The notes below the pieces were generated by a model. That model had not been told where the DNA came from and did not search any database. It worked only from the letters and a program-made list of their open reading frames with translations. The position numbers and the translations under genes are program-made. Positions 1 to 9,963 of a stretch of 64,000 bases of DNA are shown in pieces. Source of the stretch: Cryptomeria japonica. Lineage: Eukaryota > Streptophyta > Pinopsida > Cupressales > Cupressaceae. The DNA lies in NCBI RefSeq assembly GCF_030272615.1, contig NC_081406.1:109875283-109939282 (forward strand), read 5' to 3'. Each line of letters opens with the position of its first letter. The first letter of the stretch is position 1.

Positions 1-1625
1 TTTGATAGAAACATGTTTTGTTTTAGAATGTAATACTGGATTCTTAGATATATCAATTGCTGCAGTGTTATCACAATATATAGTAATGGGTTCCTTGCAT
101 TTTATCTTTATGTCTTTCAACATTTGCTTAAGCCATAATACCTGTGTACAGTTAGTTGTTGCGCAACATATTCTGATTCTGCTGTTGATAAAGATGTACA
201 ACTCTGTTTCTTACTCAACCAAGAAACTAATCTCTTTCCAAGAAAGAATACTCCTCCAGTGGTGCTCTTTCTATCATCCACATCTCCTGCCCAATTTGCA
301 TCTGTGTATGCACATAGGTCAAAATTTTCATCTTTAGGATACCATAATCCAAGATTTGTTGTGCCTTGTAAGTACCGAAAAATCCTTTTTACTATTGATT
401 CATGATTTTCCCTAGGATTACTCTGAAATCTAGAAACAATACATACTGCATTCATAATATCAAGCCTAGTTTGTGTCAAATACAGTAAACCTCCTATCAT
501 AGATTTGTATCTAGCTGGATTAACAGGTGTAGATTCATCCCTTTGAGATAATTTGTCATTTGTAGTCATAGGTGTGTTTACTACTTTAGAGTTCTCCATC
601 CCAAATTTCTTTAGTAATTCTTTCAAGTACTTGGATTGACTCAAAAATATACCTTTATCAGTCTGTGAAATCTGCAATCCTAAAAAGAATTTTATCACTC
701 TAATCATAGACATTTCAAATTCTTGCTGCATTTTAATAGAAAATTCCTTACATAATCCATCTTCTCCTCCAAAGATTATATCATCAACAAATACTTCAAT
801 AATCAAGATGTCATCATTAGTTATTTTGTAATATAAATTGCTATCTGCATTTCCTTTAGTAAAACCAATCTTCAAAAGATATTTATCCAACCTTGCATAC
901 CAAGCTCTTGGGGCTTGTTTCAATCCATACAGAGCTTTTCTTAACCTGCAAACCATATCATTGTCATCTGTCAAACAAAATCCATTAGGTTGTTCAATAT
1001 ATACTTCTTCTTCAAGATTTCCATTCAAAAATGCACATTTAATATCCATTTGATAAACTTTGTAGTCCTAGTGAGCTGCAAAAGCCAAGAATAATCTAAC
1101 TGCCTCAATTCTGGCTACCGGTGCAAAGGTTTCATTGTAATCAACTCCTTCTTTCTGAGAATATCCCTTACACACTAGTCTTGCTTTATTTCTAACAACC
1201 TTACCATCTTCATTAAGTTTGTTTCTAAATACCCATTTGGTTCCAATTACATTTTTATCTTTAGGCCGGGGAACTAATGTCCAAGTATTTTTTTTCTCAA
1301 TTTGTCCTAATTCTTCTTCCATAGCTTTAATCCAAAATTTATCTTCACATGCCTCATTGATAGATCATGGTTCAATTTGAGAAATAAGACATACCTCTTC
1401 ATTTTCCAGTCTTCCTCTTGTCATAACTCCTTTAAATTTGTTTCCAATTATCTGATCTTCAAAATGATTCAATCTTACATACCGGGGTGTCTTAGTTTGT
1501 TGTTGTTCTTCAATTACTATGGAATCCCCTGATCATACCGGAGTAACTCAATCTTCATTCTATACCGGTGGATTTAGTATAGGTTCATTTGTCACAATTT
1601 CTATTGCTGGTTCAGAGTCTATATA
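1..1625 (-). pseudogene. Copia-1 reverse transcriptase and RNase H
   Basis: This encodes the copia-type RT (RVT_2) followed by RNase H, which would copy element RNA into cDNA in cytoplasmic particles. The N-terminal RT block ([20 protein letters not shown], about 1180-1240) is followed by MDIKCAFLNG, YGLKQAPRAWY and the catalytic FVDD (about 785-800), all intact. RNase H follows with AYTDANWAGD and the SLSTAESEY block. Defects are a TGA at about 1365, a stop just before MDIKCAF (about 1062-1064), and a frameshift near 165-175, after which YCDN-containing RNase H sequence continues in another frame to position 1. The catalytic motifs look intact but the frame is broken, so it is a pseudogene. 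Confidence 0.9.
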
Positions 1626-2573
1626 CCTTCAAGTTCCTCTGAATTGTTCATCAATCTTTACATTTGTACTCTCAACAATTTTCTGCAATCTCTTATTAAA
1701 ACATCTATATGCCTTTCTCTTAGATGAATAACCAAGAAATATTCCTTCATCACTTCTAGGATCAAATTTTCCAATATACTCATCTCTTCTAATATAACAT
1801 TTACTTCCAAAAATTTTGAAATACTTAAGAGTAGGAGTATTACCAAACCATAGTTCATGAGGGGTCTTACCAGTTTCACCTTTGATGTGAACTTTGTTGA
1901 ATGTATAGACAGCAATGCTAACTACCTCTCTCCAATACACATGTGGTAGATTTGCTTCTGATAACATACTTCTTGCTACATCCAAGATAGTTCTGTTTTT
2001 CCTTTCAACAACTCCATTCTGTTGTGGTGTCCGAGGTGCTGATAACTGTCTTTTGATTCCATTCACTTCACAGAATGTATTAAAGTCCTTAGATGTGAAT
2101 TCTCCTCCTTGATCTGATCTTAAACATTTGATTTTCTTATCAGTTTCATTTTCAACCATTGCTTTGAATAGTTTGAACTTTCCAAGTGCTTCTGATTTCT
2201 CTCTGAGAAAAGTAACCCAACACATTCTAGAATAATCATCAATAATTAGCATGAAATATCTATCACCTTGTAAGGTTCTAGTTCTAGCTGGACCACATAA
2301 ATCAATGTGAATTAAATCAAGAGCATTATTGGATTTTTCTGGAATACTTTTGAAACTAGCTCTAACTTGTTTTCCAAATTGACATTCCTTACAAATTGTA
2401 TTATGAGGTTTCACAATTTTAGGTAGATCTCTAATTGCCTTAGAAGTACTGATTTTTACCATGCAATCAAAGTTTACATGACATAGTCTCTTATTCCATA
2501 ACCAACTTTCATCTATATGTGCAATTAAGCATGCCTTTTCACTGTTATTCAAATGAAAGATATTGCCTCTAGT
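1626..2573 (-). pseudogene. Copia-1 GAG-pre-integrase and integrase core
   Basis: This is the integrase part of the copia polyprotein, which inserts the cDNA into the genome. The zinc-binding N-terminal region shows LWNKRLCHVNF and the CKEC pair. The D,D,E catalytic core is intact: the D of DLIHIDLCGP, the D of CLRSDQGGEFTS and the E of PQQNGVVERKNRT. The C-terminal FGSKCYIRRDEYIGKFDPRS block typical of plant copia is present. The frame is the same as gag-protease upstream and RT downstream, separated by single stops near 2573 and 1628. It was therefore one polyprotein until recently. Confidence 0.92.
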
Positions 2574-3992
2574 CTAATTACCGGTTGCAATTTCCAAACC
2601 AGTTTTATTCATGATTTTACATTTTCTATTTTTGAATTGTAACTGAAATCCCTTCTCAACTAATTGACCAACACTTAAAAGATTATGCTTTAATCCTTCA
2701 ACATAGTAGACATTGTCAATGTTATGCTTACCATCAAGAGATATTGAACCCTTACATTTGATTGAATAGCCTTTGTCATCTCCAAATCTTACTAAACCTC
2801 CATTGTATTCTTGAAAGTTCAAGAATTTACCTTTGTCTCCAGTCATATGATGTGAGCATCCTGAGTCAATGATCCATTCATCCTTTGCTTCAACTTTAGT
2901 TGCTGGGGCTTGTTCTACCAGTTGAGTAGTAGGTGTCAGTTGATCTTCTGTTATAGCAACAAAAATCCATCCATTGTCTGCTGGATCCTCATCAGAATCA
3001 TCAGTCACACCTTCATCAACAATGTAACAAGATTTGTCTTTGTTTTTCTTGAATCTGTATCTCTGATATTCAAGATTAGGCTTGTATGTTCTTCTAGCTT
3101 CTTCTCTTAGTCTAGCATGTCTATCAGGGCATCTCGAAGCCATATGACCAATCTTATTGCAGTTAAAACATTTAAAGGGCTCTTTACCTTCATACTTACT
3201 TCCAATTGGACCTTTTGGCATTTTTCTTGAAAATAGTGCTTCAAGCTCTTCAAGCTCTTCATTCTCCTTTCTGGACTCTTCAAGTTCTCTTGCATAAAAG
3301 GCTCTCCAGTCTGATTTGTCAAATGATGGAGTAGATGATGTTGATGCTTTAAAGGCCAAATCTGTCTTTATAGTAGCAACAGGACCAAATTCCTCAATTT
3401 CAAAGGCTGAAAGTTTTCCAATCAATGTATCCCTAGTTACTGATGTATTAGGCATTGTTCTCAACTCATTTATAATAGTAACCTTCATTTTATATGCCGG
3501 TGGCAAACCTCTTAAGATTTTTGAAACAATTTCATCCTCACTCAGAGTTCCTCCACAACATTTAATACCCAAAACAAGTTCATTTACTCTTTCCATAAAA
3601 GCAGAAATCCTTTCATGTTCTTCCATTTTCAGATGTTCATACCTGACTAAGAAGCTTTCTAGTTTTGCAATTTTGACTGTGGAATCTCCTTCATTCAGTG
3701 TTTCCAAATGATCCCAAATAGCTTTAGCAGTAGACCTATCTGATAATCCCATGATTTGTTGATCTGATAATGCGCTCAAAAGTGCTTCTCTTGCTTTGCA
3801 ATCATTCTCTTCATCTTTAGCTAAGGTAGTTGGAGTAGTCTGACTAGCTACAGCAGCAGTATAACCATTCTTTGTAACTTCCTAGATGTCTTTACCAATG
3901 CAATTCAGATGTGTCTCCATTCGGATCTTCCATATCCCATAGTTGGTTCCATCAAGTTTAGGACCGTCCTTCTTGAAATAATTATTAGACAT
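2574..3992 (-). pseudogene. Copia-1 gag and protease
   Basis: The N-terminus of the polyprotein forms the particle and processes it. I place the start at ATG 3992, about 45 bases from the primer site (MSNNYFKKDGPKLDG, the usual copia gag beginning). A UBN2-like gag domain follows, then a single intact CCHC zinc knuckle (CFNCNKIGHMASRC, about 3135-3175), then the aspartic protease motif WIIDSGCSHHMTGD (about 2835-2880). One in-frame TAG occurs near 3884, where a glutamine codon is expected. Everything else to 2574 is open. Confidence 0.92.
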
Positions 3993-4035
3993 TGGATCTC
4001 CTTAAGTTGTTAAACTTCTGCAAAAAGAGGACTAG

Positions 4036-4047
4036 GCTCTAATACCA
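4036..4047 (-). other. Copia-1 primer-binding site (tRNA-iMet type)
   Basis: On the minus strand this reads TGGTATTAGAGC, one base different from TGGTATCAGAGC, the complement of the plant initiator-tRNA-Met 3' end. It lies 2 bases inside the LTR edge, as expected for minus-strand priming. Confidence 0.85.
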
Positions 4048-4049
4048 AT

Positions 4050-5108
4050 TATTAGGTCCTAGAGACAACTGAGAGGGGGGGGGTGAATCAGTTGTCTAAT
4101 AAATTCAAACCAAAAACTAATTAACCAACTTAATGCTTAATACCAGTAAACCAGTTAAGTATGTCGGTAGACAGTGTTAACAGTAAATTGCTATACCGGT
4201 AAGGATTAATGCATGAAACATAAACATAAAGTCATCCACAACACATAACACCAATATTTGTATGTGGAAACCCTGTAAGGGGAAAAACCATGGTGGAAAA
4301 CCTTACCCACAATCAGATGATACTACTGTAGATAGTAAGTGTACATAATGGGGTCTGCACATGCAAAAAGGCCAATAGCCTAGAGCTCACTGCTCAATCA
4401 CAAAATGGGAGTCACACTGACTACAGTTGGATGGTTAAATCCAATAAGAATGTACTGCACAAAATATCATCTTCACATGCTTGATTCAGTACCGGTGTAA
4501 TGCTAATATGCTTCTACAAAAACCTAACTTCATCTTCAAATGATGTCTTTGTGTATACCTCTGCTTGATCTCGCATATACCTTCACTCAATTCTTTTTCG
4601 CATTCCACATTTGATCTTACAAATAAGATCTTACATTTATACCATACCCTAAGACCAATTTTAGTAGGTCGACTCTACAAGATATTACAATAAAATATTT
4701 TTCATACAATATAATATCTGATGCAATAACCAATTAAACATGTCAGCTAAATCCATTTACATCAATAATAAATCATCTCCATAGCATGTTGTGCTGATCT
4801 CGAAAAGATAAACCTGTCGGTGTAACCCTAGATAACCCTAGACCTATTTGTCAGTAAAAGCAAATATGCAAATATGAATATACCAATGATTAATTCTTCA
4901 AAACAAAGTGTCCACATGATGTCTTCAACATTACCAAGTGTCTTCCATGTCATTCTAGGTGCCGATGAACATTATATCCTACCAGTGAACCATATACCAG
5001 TAACTGTGCAATAGTTACTTGCTTGCCGGTAAATGTTGCTGGATCTCCAAAGTGCTTGTTTTCAGTAGGTGTTGACATCAATGACAAAACCATACCAAAA
5101 TACCAACA
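4050..5108 (-). repeat. Copia-1 5' LTR
   Basis: About 1.06 kb. In element sense it starts TGTTGGTATT (right edge 5108) and ends at 4050, where the expected CA has become TA. It aligns end to end by eye with the split LTR of Copia-3 (53262-53720 plus 60397-61031), including the TGTCATTGATGTCAAC block near the start (about 5073-5089) and the C-rich hairpin near the end (4063-4097). Confidence 0.88.
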
Positions 5109-6206
5109 GATGTTACTCAGGAAACACCATCTGAGGCAATAGGACAGGAGCAACGGGCTAAACTAGTTGACAAGCAAGTTGAGGATAGACATGGAGCGGT
5201 AAAGGAAGAGGCCAAGTAGAGGAAAAAGGATGAAGAAGAGAAGCAAAAAAAGGATGAAGAGGAGAAGAAAAAGAAAGATGAAGAGGAGAAGAGGAAGAAA
5301 GATGAAGAAGAGAAAAAGAAAGATGAAGAGGAGAAGAAGAAGAAAGATGAAGAAGAGAAGAAGAAAAAGGATGAAGAGGAGAAGAAAAAGAAAGATGAAG
5401 AGGAGAAGAAGAAGAAGGGTGAAGAAGAGAGAAAGAAGCAACAAGATGAAAAGAAAAAGGCTGAGGAGGATAAGGAAGTGGAGAAGAGGAGAGAAGTAGA
5501 GAAGAAGAAAGTGGAAGAGGACAAGGCAGGAGAAGCGGAGAAGAGCACCTAGATGGAGACTCCGAAGGCAACCGAGAGTCAAGCTAAACCAGCTGATCTC
5601 ACCAGTCCTATCGATCTCCAGTCTGCAAGTGAAACGGAGCTAATGCAGAGCATCAAGGTAGCTCAAGAGCACCTTGAAATCATTCGAAGGAAGAAGGAGC
5701 AGGATGTAATTCAAGCAGCTGTGGAAACTCTTACCAATTTGATACCTAGTACAAATATTCCCAACACCGATTCATCACTAGCTAAACTTAAGCTCTTATG
5801 CATAGTAGTGGATGATCAGGTGCAGAGCCTAGAAGAGGTAGCAAAGGCAAATGTGAAGAAGGAGCATCAAAAAACTCTTAATATAGCTCTGGTGAAGAAG
5901 TTGAATGAGCTCCAATCTGAACTGAAGAAAGAACAAAAGGATATAAGGGACGCTCTGGATGAGGGAAATCTGCTACTCAGCAAGATCTGCCAACCCCATC
6001 TATTTTATGATGATGTGCTAGCTCAAAAGAAAAAGATTCAAATGGACTTGCAATCCTACATGAGCACATTCAAGCCACCTTATGATTCCTTTACAACTTA
6101 TGGGCAAACCATTCACCGGTTTCACATCCAATCAGCAAAAATGGAGCAAGAGATCAGCACCCGGTCTAGAGATTTGCAAAAGCTAGAACTAGTTCTACTC
6201 CCATGA
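5109..6206 (+). pseudogene. Element B ORF: charged-helix repeat plus coiled coil
   Basis: One reading frame runs from the Copia-1 junction to the TGA at 6204-6206, interrupted by only two TAG codons (5217-5219, 5550-5552). After about 36 residues comes an array of 8-residue units of the type DEEEKKKK (5229 to about 5417, 24-bp DNA period). This composition is known to form a stable single alpha-helix. Next come about 40 more charged residues, then a roughly 215-residue segment from METPKATES (5553) rich in leucine, lysine, glutamate and glutamine, consistent with coiled coil. I see no catalytic motif. I do not recognise a named family. It may correspond to the C-terminal part of the second ORF of Element A, judged by position and composition only. 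Confidence 0.72.
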
Positions 6207-6700
6207 CTACAAATTCCTCAGAAGTGCTATCTGAACCTGGATGCCTTAACAATTACATAGGAGATGAGCACAATTGATGCCATGGAAGAACAGGTCTCCC
6301 AGATGCAAATAGAAAAGGAAGTAGCCACCTCCCTACTTGAGTCCTGGTCTTTGTCGATGAAACAATTCTTGCAGGATTTTAAATCTATTTTTGACAAGTA
6401 CCATTCCTTATTGTCATAAACTTTTATTATTCTAATATCAAATGGAAATAGGGTTGTACTTTGTCATTGTTGGCAAAGGCGGAGAAGAATTCTATTTGGG
6501 AGAAGTATCTGGTAATCAAAATTTTGATTATATGCTCTGAATATCTCAATGTTTATGCTCTATATGCAAAATTGTTATACATTGTATTGTCAAAGGGATA
6601 GTGTATATGCTTAGGGGGAGCAATTTTGCAAATGGCATGATTTTGTTGTAAAACACTTAGATGTCAAAATTTTATTTTCCTAAGTGTTGTCATCAATGCC
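6207..6700 (+). other. Element B 3' untranslated stretch with an extra polypurine-like motif
   Basis: No coding sequence is visible here. A second polypurine-like motif, TTAGGGGGAGCA, lies at about 6611-6622, upstream of the functional-looking one at 6701. The arm GTTGTCATCAATGCCAA (6686-6702) runs into the tract. Confidence 0.6.
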
Positions 6701-6711
6701 AAAGGGGGAGA
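6701..6711 (+). other. Element B polypurine tract
   Basis: AAAGGGGGAGA directly precedes the LTR start TGTTGGCATT at 6713. The same tract, with the same CATCAATGCC context, precedes the LTRs of Copia-3 and Element A. Confidence 0.88.
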
Positions 6712-6712
6712 T

Positions 6713-7874
6713 TGTTGGCATTTTTGATGTTTATGTTGTGATTGTCATTGATGGACGCACACTTGCATTAAGATCCTCTTTATATGTATGAGTTTGAGCA
6801 CAACCGGTATTTGTTCCAACTGGTATGTTGTATTATAGTCTTTAGACTATTGATGTTTTGCATAATGTGTTTCCCAGTCTGAAGCGGCATGTTGACCCCA
6901 AGCCGTTCATGGATACCAAGCGGTACGAGGGACTAAAGCGACATAACACATTTTTACCAGTCTTCATTTTTGTCAAACCGGCAACCAGCATTTTGTATGA
7001 ACTAGTAATACTCTGTGATGAGTTACCAATCGACATTTTGTGATGAGTTACCATCCACCGATTGTTTGACGGTGTCGACACCTAAACGGTGCCTTTTTGT
7101 GTCGTGGTACCAAGTATGTCCAGGTTCATTGAACCTAGGAAATTATTATGTAATCCTATTGGACTGACATGAAATTAGATTCCTTTATAAGGACATCATG
7201 TCTAAGGTTTTAGGTTGTTGATGTGGATATAGCAAAAGTGTATGTTGTTGCTAGGGTTTAAGGTGATTGAAGAGTTGGAGAGAATATGAATGTGTAGAAG
7301 AGTGAAGTAATGCTGGAGTGCATTAGGAACGAGCTACCAAGGATCTAACCAAGTAGTCTGTGCTACTAGCTAGATCAAACACTTGTTGATTACTCACATC
7401 TTTGACAAGTTTGTAGCCCTTAACCGGGTAGGCCCAAAAGTTTTTTGTAAATCCTCTAACAAGGTGGTTCACATCTGTGGATCTAAAATCCTCTAGCAAG
7501 GTAGTCTTTAATCGGACTTATCTCCTAACAGAGATTGAGATTTCTAACAGGATCTGTTCTGGTAAAGAACATTGTAAGACCTTAAGCGATCTAACCTTAA
7601 CCGGTCTGGTTCCTATTCTGCAGATAGTTACTTGTGAGTTCCATCTCATTGTGGTTTTTCCCATTTGGGTTTCCACGTCAAAATCTCTTGTGTTATGGTG
7701 TTTGTGCTTCTATGGGTGAATGCATTATTAGCTATTTGGTTTGTATGTTTATTAACCAGTTTGTCTGCTAAATTGTTTTACCAGTTTACTGTCAGTCTTG
7801 CAAAGTGTTTAAGTGCAAAGATTTTTGGCATACTAATTCACCCCCCCCCTCTTAGTATTCATCAGATATAACAT
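6713..7874 (+). repeat. Element B 3' LTR
   Basis: This 1162-bp LTR is bounded by TG (6713) and CA (7874). A TATA-like TTTATAA lies at 7184-7190. Near the end is the C-rich hairpin ATACTAA / TTAGTAT (7830-7836, 7852-7858). Short repeats of the CCCTTAACCGGGTA type (about 7418-7431) also occur, in the same element sense, in the Copia-2 LTR, suggesting the two are related. No coding capacity is seen. Confidence 0.85.
7184..7190 (+). promoter_or_regulatory. TATA-like box inside the Element B LTR
   Basis: TTTATAA lies about 470 bases into the LTR and is followed by GGACATCATG. This is a plausible position for the U3/R boundary, but no other evidence supports a start here. Confidence 0.35.
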
Positions 7875-9892
7875 TTACTACCAAACACTCTAAATTATCT
7901 TACCACTGGTGTCTTACCGGTCTAGTACTCATAAGGAGTCTTATCCTTTCCTTTCTTGATGAGTACCCGGTTCATTGTGTAGATTGCAGTGCTCACCGCT
8001 TCTCTCCAAAAGGTGTGAGCAAATTTTCCTTGGATCAGCATAGTTCTAGCCACTTCAACCATAGTCTAGTTGTTCCTCTCTGCTAAGCCATTCTGTTGTG
8101 GAGTCTGGGGGGCAGACAGTTGCCTCTTGATGCCATTCTCTTCACAATATTTGTTGAATTCACCAGAAGTGAATTCCCCTCCTTGATCAGTTCTAAGGCA
8201 TTTGATTCTTCTACCAATTTCCTTTTCTACTAGTTCTTTGAAGGCTTTGAACTTTCCAAAGGCTTCAGATTTGTCCTTCAAGAATGTGACCCACATCATT
8301 CTTGAGCAATCGTCTGTAAGAATAATAAAATACCTATCTCCCTGCACACTCCTAGTTTTCATAGGACCACACAATTCAGTATGCACAAGATCAAGTATGT
8401 TGTCTACAATGAAAGATTTACCTTTGAAGGTTGAGGAAGACATTTTCCTCAGTTGACATTCTCTGCACAAAGGATTTCCAAGTTTGCACAGTATCGGCAG
8501 TCCTCTAACTGCCTTGATCTTTCTGGCCTTGACTATGTTATCAAAGTTTACATGGCAGAGTCTCCTATGCCATATCCAGCTATCATCAAACTTAGCCATA
8601 AGACATGAACTTATATTTGCATTTAGCTGAAATAATTTACCTTTGGTTTGCATATCGATGGTCATCAGTTCACCATTCTTTCCTTTGATTTTGCAGACTC
8701 CATTTTTGAATTCTAGAGTGAGTCCACCACCATTAAGCTAGGCAACACTCAATAGATTGTGTCTGAGACCTTCCACCCAATACACATTGTCAACACTACT
8801 CTTTCCATTTAGAGAGATAGACCCTTTGCCTTTGACCATACATGATGCATCATTACCAAAATGAACCACACCACCATCATACTCTTCCAGGGATATAAAC
8901 TTCCTCCGGTCACCAGTCATATGGTGAGAGCAACCACTGTCAATAATCCACTCATTTGAATTATCAAAGCAGGAGACAAGAGCCTTTTTGTCTGACACAT
9001 CTTCCTTGATTGCAACAAACACAATATCTTCATTTTCTTCATCTTTTGATTCCTCATCTGTGACACCTTCATCAACTACTACAAAACTGTTACAAGAAAA
9101 GCATTTCAAAGGAAGCTTACCTCTATATTTGTCGGTTCCCTTAGGAAGTCTCTTGGAAAGAAGAGCTTCAAATTCCATCAGAATATCTTCATCATCCATT
9201 TCTCTGCTCTGTCTTGGTTCACCGTTGGTGCTTGCTTCTTTTCCTTTTCTAGATGGTGCAATAGATTCTCTAAAAGCTGATTCGGTCTTCTGAATACTGC
9301 CATCAAAACTATTAAGCTCATAGGATGTCAACTTTGCAATGATGGAGTCTAGGGATACCTTAGTCTTGTCTATAGATCTCAACTCCTAAATAGAAGCAAC
9401 CCTTATTGCATAGATCGGTAATAAGGATCTCAAAATTTTTCTGACAACGGTGGAATCTTCCATTTTACTACTTGCACTCTTGATATCTCCAACAACAGTT
9501 TTGATTCGTATACCATATTGTTGAATGGTCTCACCTTCAACCATCCGCATGTCTTCAAACTTCCCTCTAAGGCTTTCTTCCTTAGCTTGTTTTACATGCT
9601 TATCACCGTCATAGATATTCTCAAGAGTATCCCATACTTCTTTGGGATTGTCTTTATCCTGGACATCAATAAACTCTATGTCAGATAAGCTACTGATTAG
9701 GGCTTCCATGACTTGCCCATTCTCCTGAATCTCTCTCTTTTGGTCATCGGTGAGAGTACCAGTAGGGATAACATAAACATTCTCAATATAGCTCCAATGT
9801 TGAGCACCCATGCTTCTGATGTATATCTTCATTCTGTCCTTCCATGTTTTAAAGTTATCTCTATTGAACTTTGGACCTTCCCTCTTCATCAT
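7875..9892 (-). pseudogene. Copia-2 gag-protease-integrase polyprotein (partial)
   Basis: A single frame runs from ATG 9892 to the Element B junction with few stops (for example TAA near 9385, a TAG near 8737, a TAG near 8064 and two more near 7900-7925). Domains in order are gag (about 9890-9100), a truncated zinc knuckle that keeps only CFSCN before running straight into SFVVVDEG (about 9075-9095), the aspartic protease IIDSGCSHHMTGD (about 8910-8950), GAG-pre-integrase (WHRRLCHVNF), and the integrase core with DLVHTELCGP, CLRTDQGGEFTS and PQQNGLAERN. Loss of half the knuckle in frame would impair RNA packaging. The copia assignment is secure. Confidence 0.9.
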
Positions 9893-9949
9893 TACAATAG
9901 GATCTTTCCCTCAAGCGGTTAAGCTTACAACACAGAGGACCTAGAGGAT

Positions 9950-9961
9950 GCTTTGATACCA
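9950..9961 (-). other. Copia-2 primer-binding site
   Basis: The minus strand reads TGGTATCAAAGC, one base from the iMet complement TGGTATCAGAGC, and lies 2 bases from the LTR edge at 9964. Confidence 0.85.
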
Positions 9962-9963
9962 AT

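Larger units (their letters stand above)
1..5108 (-). mobile_element. Copia-1: Ty1/copia LTR retrotransposon, 3' end off-window
   Basis: Reading from right to left, the order is LTR (5108-4050), tRNA-Met-type primer site, gag, protease, integrase, reverse transcriptase and RNase H, which is the Ty1/copia order (integrase before RT). The frame starting at ATG 3992 stays the same down to about position 170 with only a few stops, so decay is moderate. The RNase H end, polypurine tract and second LTR lie left of position 1. The element ends abruptly at 5108, where the coding frame of a plus-strand element begins, so it is inserted into Element B. It is the same family as Copia-3 at the right end of the window. 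Confidence 0.93.
5109..7874 (+). mobile_element. Element B: non-autonomous LTR retroelement, 5' part displaced
   Basis: The plus-strand order is the 3' part of a long coiled-coil ORF, about 500 bases of non-coding DNA, a polypurine tract (6701-6711) and a 1.16-kb LTR. The left portion is cut off by Copia-1, which inserted within the ORF. The right LTR edge (CA at 7873-7874) sits inside the Copia-2 integrase frame. The expected 5-bp target duplication copy is TTTAC (7875-7879); its partner is off-window. No gag, protease, integrase or RT sequence is visible in the remaining part. It resembles Element A in layout: a coiled-coil ORF just before the polypurine tract. Confidence 0.8.

Noticed and set aside
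5230-5499. Plus-strand open frame rich in KKRMKRRRKRK, which looks like a basic protein
   Set aside because: It is an out-of-frame reading of the 24-bp repeat whose in-frame product is DEEEKKKK; the other frame links to the longer ORF of Element B.
5117-5582. Minus-strand serine/phenylalanine- or leucine-rich frames, resembling membrane proteins
   Set aside because: They are antisense readings of the same purine-rich repeat.
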